Under the pieces are notes generated by a model. The model worked only from the letters and a program-made list of their open reading frames with translations, searched no databases and was not told where the DNA came from. From positions 44,868 through 108,867 of the forward strand of contig NW_004797578.1 of NCBI RefSeq assembly GCF_000002075.1: a stretch of 64,000 nt of DNA, read 5' to 3'. Both the position numbers and the translations under genes were made by a program. Within the stretch, counting starts at the first letter, position 1, and each line of letters begins with the position of its first letter. This stretch comes from Aplysia californica (lineage: Eukaryota; Mollusca; Gastropoda; Aplysiida; Aplysiidae). This document shows positions 46,900 through 64,000 of the stretch, one piece after another.

Positions 46900-47037
46900 T
46901 GCGATACAATTAGGTCATAGAACTGCCGAAGATTACAGGTATTGCCTGATAGTAATGTACACAGAATAGAAAGAGACGACAGGTGTTTGGTAGGAAAGAA
47001 AGAGAAAACCATACCATAGCACCCACTAACCACCCAC
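46900..47037 (-). mobile_element. SINE body type 1, diverged
   Basis: AATTAGGTCATAGAACTGCC, GAAGATTACAGGTATT and CATAGCACCCACTAACCACCC. Confidence 0.55.
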
Positions 47038-47439
47038 AAGTAAAGCCAGAGCCTGGTCATGATGAAGGGCCTCATTCAGATAATAACCAAGGTACTTCTG
47101 TGCCGTACTTCTTGACCAGATGACAAGGACATGTGGTTACTTGAGGGAGGCACTGCGCTGCCAAGAGCGAAAAGCTCGAAGCTAAAGGGATGTGAAAACA
47201 ACAATATGCCGTACTTCATTCTTTCTTTTTTGTACATAATTACAAACAAAATCCACAAATGGAAAAACATCTTTCTTGACATTGGACGACCCCCCTGACA
47301 AGTAAAATGAGACTCGCATCATAATGTACATTCTACAAACACTTTACACGAACAAGAGTACTTGTTCTAGTGCCACCATCAAACTTTCCATCATAATACA
47401 AATACCTTGAAACAGAAATCTTATGTCATGTGAACTGTA

Positions 47440-47606
47440 TGAGTTTTACGGCACTTGTAACACAATAAGGTCATATAAGTGCAGAAGATTAGAGGTGTTA
47501 CAAGAGAGTAACAAACACAAAAAAGAAGGAGGAGAGATAAGGACGATAGATGTTCGATAGGAGAGAAGGAGCAAACCACACCAGAGCACCCGCCAACCAC
47601 CCACCA
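47440..47606 (-). mobile_element. SINE body type 1 with hairpin tail
   Basis: GAGTTTTACGGCACTTGTAAC to CAGAGCACCCGCCAACCACC. Confidence 0.8.
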
Positions 47607-47936
47607 TGTGAACTGATGAGCACAGGCGGGGAAAACAATACTGTGTCGGCAAAAAATATACCAATTTGTCAAACAGGATTTCAGCTTCCAAATATTTGAC
47701 GAAGGCCAGAATTTTGTCAGCCTCAACAAATTAACACGCTCACAGCTAAATCAACGGGACCCAAAAATATTTTCTATAAGCAGGGATTTCACTACGTACT
47801 GTACATGTTCTGAATACAAAGAAAATAATGTAGGCGACAACAAAAACTTCAGGAGAGAAAAGTTCGTCTGCTATGTGCGGGCTAGAGGGTGTATGAAACA
47901 GAAACAGACAAAACTATTTGTTTCTAAGATTTTTTT

Positions 47937-48107
47937 AGTAAGAGTTTTACGGCACTTGCAACACAATAAGGTCATACTAGTGCCGGAGATTAGAGGTGTT
48001 ACAAGAGAGTAACAAACACAAAAAAGAAGGAGGGAAGATAGAGATGATAGATTTTTCACAGGAAAGAAGGAGCAAACCACACCAGAGCACCCGCCAAGCA
48101 CCCACTG
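47937..48107 (-). mobile_element. SINE body type 1 with hairpin tail
   Basis: GAGTTTTACGGCACTTGCAAC to CAGAGCACCCGCCAAGCACCC. Confidence 0.8.
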
Positions 48108-48575
48108 TTTCTACGAGTGGGCGGCCCACGTGGACTTCTTCCGTGCAACAGTATTTTATTTTATTTCTTTTCCCTCCACGAAATCCAAAAGTCTCTATGC
48201 GAACCGTAGTTCTGTTGCTTCTATTTCCAGTACCGGTGTGATAATTGTCCAGCAGTCAGGAGCGAGCGACAAGATCAACAAACATGCCAACCTCAACATG
48301 GCACAAGGAAAATAAAATCTATACATCGCTCTCCTTCCAGCTGCAATTAAAATTCTACACAAGCGACCTTTCTCGGTAACTTTTCACCTACATCAACAAG
48401 CATGAATATATGACATGAATCTTTACATGCCCTGTCCATGTGTCAATCATCACACAAACACTCACGCACAACTCAAATAAAAAAAATATTTTAAAATTCA
48501 AAGCGATGAATGGTTCCCAAATACAGGATACAACTCACAGACAAGTTCCAGCATGGTTTAACATCTTACGATTAG
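48108..48575. other. Stretch with no recognised feature
   Basis: Short open frames only, no splice-flanked coding segment and no repeat seen elsewhere in the window. Confidence 0.4.
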
Positions 48576-48823
48576 TAGCTTTTTAGGCACAAGGGGGCTA
48601 TTCCAAAAATTTGCTGTTTTGAGAAAATCGAAGGTAAAGTTTTTGGACCCTTGTTCCGCTTCTTTAAAAGACAAGGAGTGTTTTTCTATAAGCAAACAAA
48701 TATACACACCATTGAAACCAAACTTCTCCTATAGGTAGGGCAATGCCCACTTTTGGTGTAGGTCAAGATTTCTAGAAACCCCCGAAATCTGGGTTAGCCC
48801 GCTTGTCCTTAACATGTCACAAT
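48576..48823. mobile_element. MITE family 'GGTCACTTTTAAG'
   Basis: AGCTTTTTAGGCACAAGGGG to CGCTTGTCCTTAACATGTCAC. Interior identical in layout to 4902-5121. Confidence 0.75.
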
Positions 48824-48984
48824 TGTTGAGCACTAAGCAGCATAAAACCTTCTGACAGAAATATTACACACCAACTCTCACCCGATTTGTTTGCTAGACG
48901 GATAGTTTGTCACAATTTCCACTACTCTCGGTTGCTTAATCTAAGAAGATCCCGACACTAACCCATATAGCCCTTCCTCCCGAC

Positions 48985-49352
48985 TTGTCCAGTAACGGAG
49001 AATGTTTCCGAGTGTCCTAGTTCTAGGGTTGTGCTAGGGCAATAACATAGAATGTAAAACTTATATACAGAACTTTACAACTTTTCTTACCCAAGCAGAC
49101 CCTTGAGCACTCACAAACATTCTCCGCTTCCTAGAAGGCTGTGAATGGCACACGCTCAGCTCAAACACTAACACACTAACAAGATCTTTCGCTGTCTATA
49201 GCCTGGTACCCATTTCCACCTGGGTAAAATGAGGAAAGTTTGCATAAAATACCCATCCCAGGGACACAACGTCAAATCCCTCACCGGACTTGAACCCACG
49301 ACTTTACGGTTGCGAGTCCAACAGCCTAACCTCCAGGCCATCACAGTCACAG
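48985..49352 (-). mobile_element. tRNA-type SINE, near full length
   Basis: Minus strand: head GATGGCCTGGAGGTTAGGC (A box), GTGGGTTCAAGTCC (B box), body GACGTTGTGTCCCTGGGATG and TTTACCCAGGTGGAAATGGG, 3' part with GAGTGCTCAAGGGTCTGC. The left end (48985-49070) contains an inverted second copy of the CGGAGAATGTTTCCGAGTG module. Confidence 0.7.
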
Positions 49353-49507
49353 ATTAAGAAACCGAGAAAAAAATAAAAATAAAAACCTTTGGGAGCAGCA
49401 CATCGGAACAGTTGGTCGATGGTATTGATCTACACTATAGGGGGGGGGGGGTGTCACTACACGACATGTGCGGGAACCGGGAGGAATGAGACAACATCGG
49501 CTGTTCA

Positions 49508-49513
49508 TTTATT
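49508..49513 (-). terminator. Candidate poly(A) signal of piwi
   Basis: AATAAA on the minus strand (TTTATT on plus), about 270 nt beyond the piwi stop. Not proven as the site used. Confidence 0.35.
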
Positions 49514-49780
49514 CCCACAACATCAAACCTAAAACAACATTGAACCATAACAAACATCACACACCACTTCCATACAAAATCAAACCTAGACTGATTCTAA
49601 TATAAGCCGACAAATTATGCACATGGACAGAAGGGGGGGAAAAAAAAGAATGATAATTACAACAAAAATAATAAAACAACACAAATGTGGTACCAAAAAG
49701 GCAAATAGGACGGTTGCTGCCTGGTACAAAACTTGAACACTATTGGCAAATTTTTTAAAATCTAAAAAAAAAAAAAAAAT

Positions 49781-63358
<13,578 letters not shown>

Positions 63359-63410
63359 CTGAGGAATTCAGACGGACACATGGTTTGAGCGTGTTTGTTT
63401 TTTTTATAGT

Positions 63411-63581
63411 TTTAGTGGAGGTTTTACGGCGCTCGCAACTGCATAAGGTCAAATGAGCGCCAGAAGATTAGAGCTGTTACAAGAGAGTAACAAACATAAA
63501 AAAGATGAAGGGAGATAAGGACGATAGATGTTAGATAGGAAAGAAGAAGTAAATCACACCGGAGCACCTGCCAACCACCCA
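63411..63581 (-). mobile_element. SINE body type 1 with GC-type hairpin tail
   Basis: GGTTTTACGGCGCTCGCAACT to GGAGCACCTGCCAACCACCC. Confidence 0.8.
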
Positions 63582-63597
63582 CGTTTGTTTGAGTAAG

Positions 63598-63990
63598 TAG
63601 GTTTTACGGCGCTCGCAACTGCATGAGGTCATATGAGCATCAAGGTGCGGAGGTCAACAGAGAAGTCCTTACAGGGAATCAGACTTATTCTGCTCACCTC
63701 TCTCGCTTCAGCAGCACAAAGTCTGCTTCGACTATCAAGGCACCCAGAAAATAGCGGGTCACAAAAGTGTGACAAACATACAAAAGATGTAGAGGAAAAA
63801 TGAAGATAGTAAGGATTAGGAAAGAAAAAGCAGCAGTTCCCTGTTGCAGTTCAGGCACAGTTATGAGCATGACATGGATGAATCAGCCGATTTACAATTA
63901 CAATTCTACTGTGCATATGAACATGATCAATGTCCCCCCTTTGGGAATAGCCTAAAGACCCTTCAGTAGCACCGCCACGGGGGTAGGCAT
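63598..63990 (-). mobile_element. SINE body type 2, near full length
   Basis: Minus strand: CCGTGGCGGTGCTACTGAAG, TGGATGAATCAGCC complement block, AGCAGACTTTGTGCTGC, tail GCTCATATGACCTCATGC to GCGAGCGCCGTAAAACC. Confidence 0.75.
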
Positions 63991-64000
63991 GAGGTTGAGA

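Larger units (their letters stand above)
42780..46900. other. Intergenic region, AT-rich, mostly unique
   Basis: Contains a CpG-rich, inverted-repeat-rich block (44265-44510), a pair of TGGAGGATTCATATTCCAAT repeats (44700, 44956) amid GATCTA hexamers, C-runs near 45615, and a (GT)n run (46028-46080). I find no convincing exon on either strand. Confidence 0.45.

Noticed and set aside
43321-48315. Several 60-100 residue frames
   Set aside because: None has splice-flanked coding character, conserved motifs or known domains; some are SINE translations.

Overview
The window reads as nuclear DNA of a lophotrochozoan animal, most likely a gastropod mollusc (inference). It has intron-rich genes with GT-AG junctions, modular tRNA-type SINEs of the mollusc kind, many MITEs, non-LTR retrotransposon 3' ends and AT-rich introns. 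No bacterial operons, CRISPR array, true tRNA or rRNA gene, or recognisable LTR/viral element was found.

Three host genes are secure. (1) 446-8569, plus strand: alpha-L-fucosidase (GH29), eight exons, lacking only its first exon(s), with a long 3' UTR ending near 10390. (2) 13031-29515, plus strand: a complete four-exon gene for a 123-residue UPF0561 (C2orf68-like) protein; its last intron is 13.6 kb and packed with transposons. (3) 49781-63358, minus strand: the 3' two-thirds or so of a PIWI-clade Argonaute gene, nine exons covering the region after PAZ, MID and PIWI, with all four catalytic residues visible; the 5' part lies beyond the right edge. Two weaker exon candidates lie between them (32309-32554 minus, 42082-42559 plus).

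Most of the rest is repeats. Two elements (26591-29059 and 36937-40443) have GGG...CCC inverted ends, perfect 9-bp target duplications, arrays of a 13-bp-stem hairpin with a G-rich loop, and a large internal inverted array; they look like non-autonomous Mutator-type elements and are the best candidate for an undescribed family. At least three SINE bodies share one 3' tail folding into a hairpin whose stem covaries between copies. More than a dozen of these SINEs sit in the piwi gene, all in the sense direction. Other families: TTAA-flanked (piggyBac-like), pogo-like and hAT-like MITEs, three further inverted-repeat families, Penelope-type fragments with hammerhead-like cores, several LINE 3' ends, and a broken repeat-encoded gene with an OTU-like segment (20280-23095).

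A recurring theme is tandem duplication across splice junctions: a fucosidase donor is repeated four times, and two piwi acceptors are repeated (one as a 59-bp array of about six). The genes show no shared pathway.
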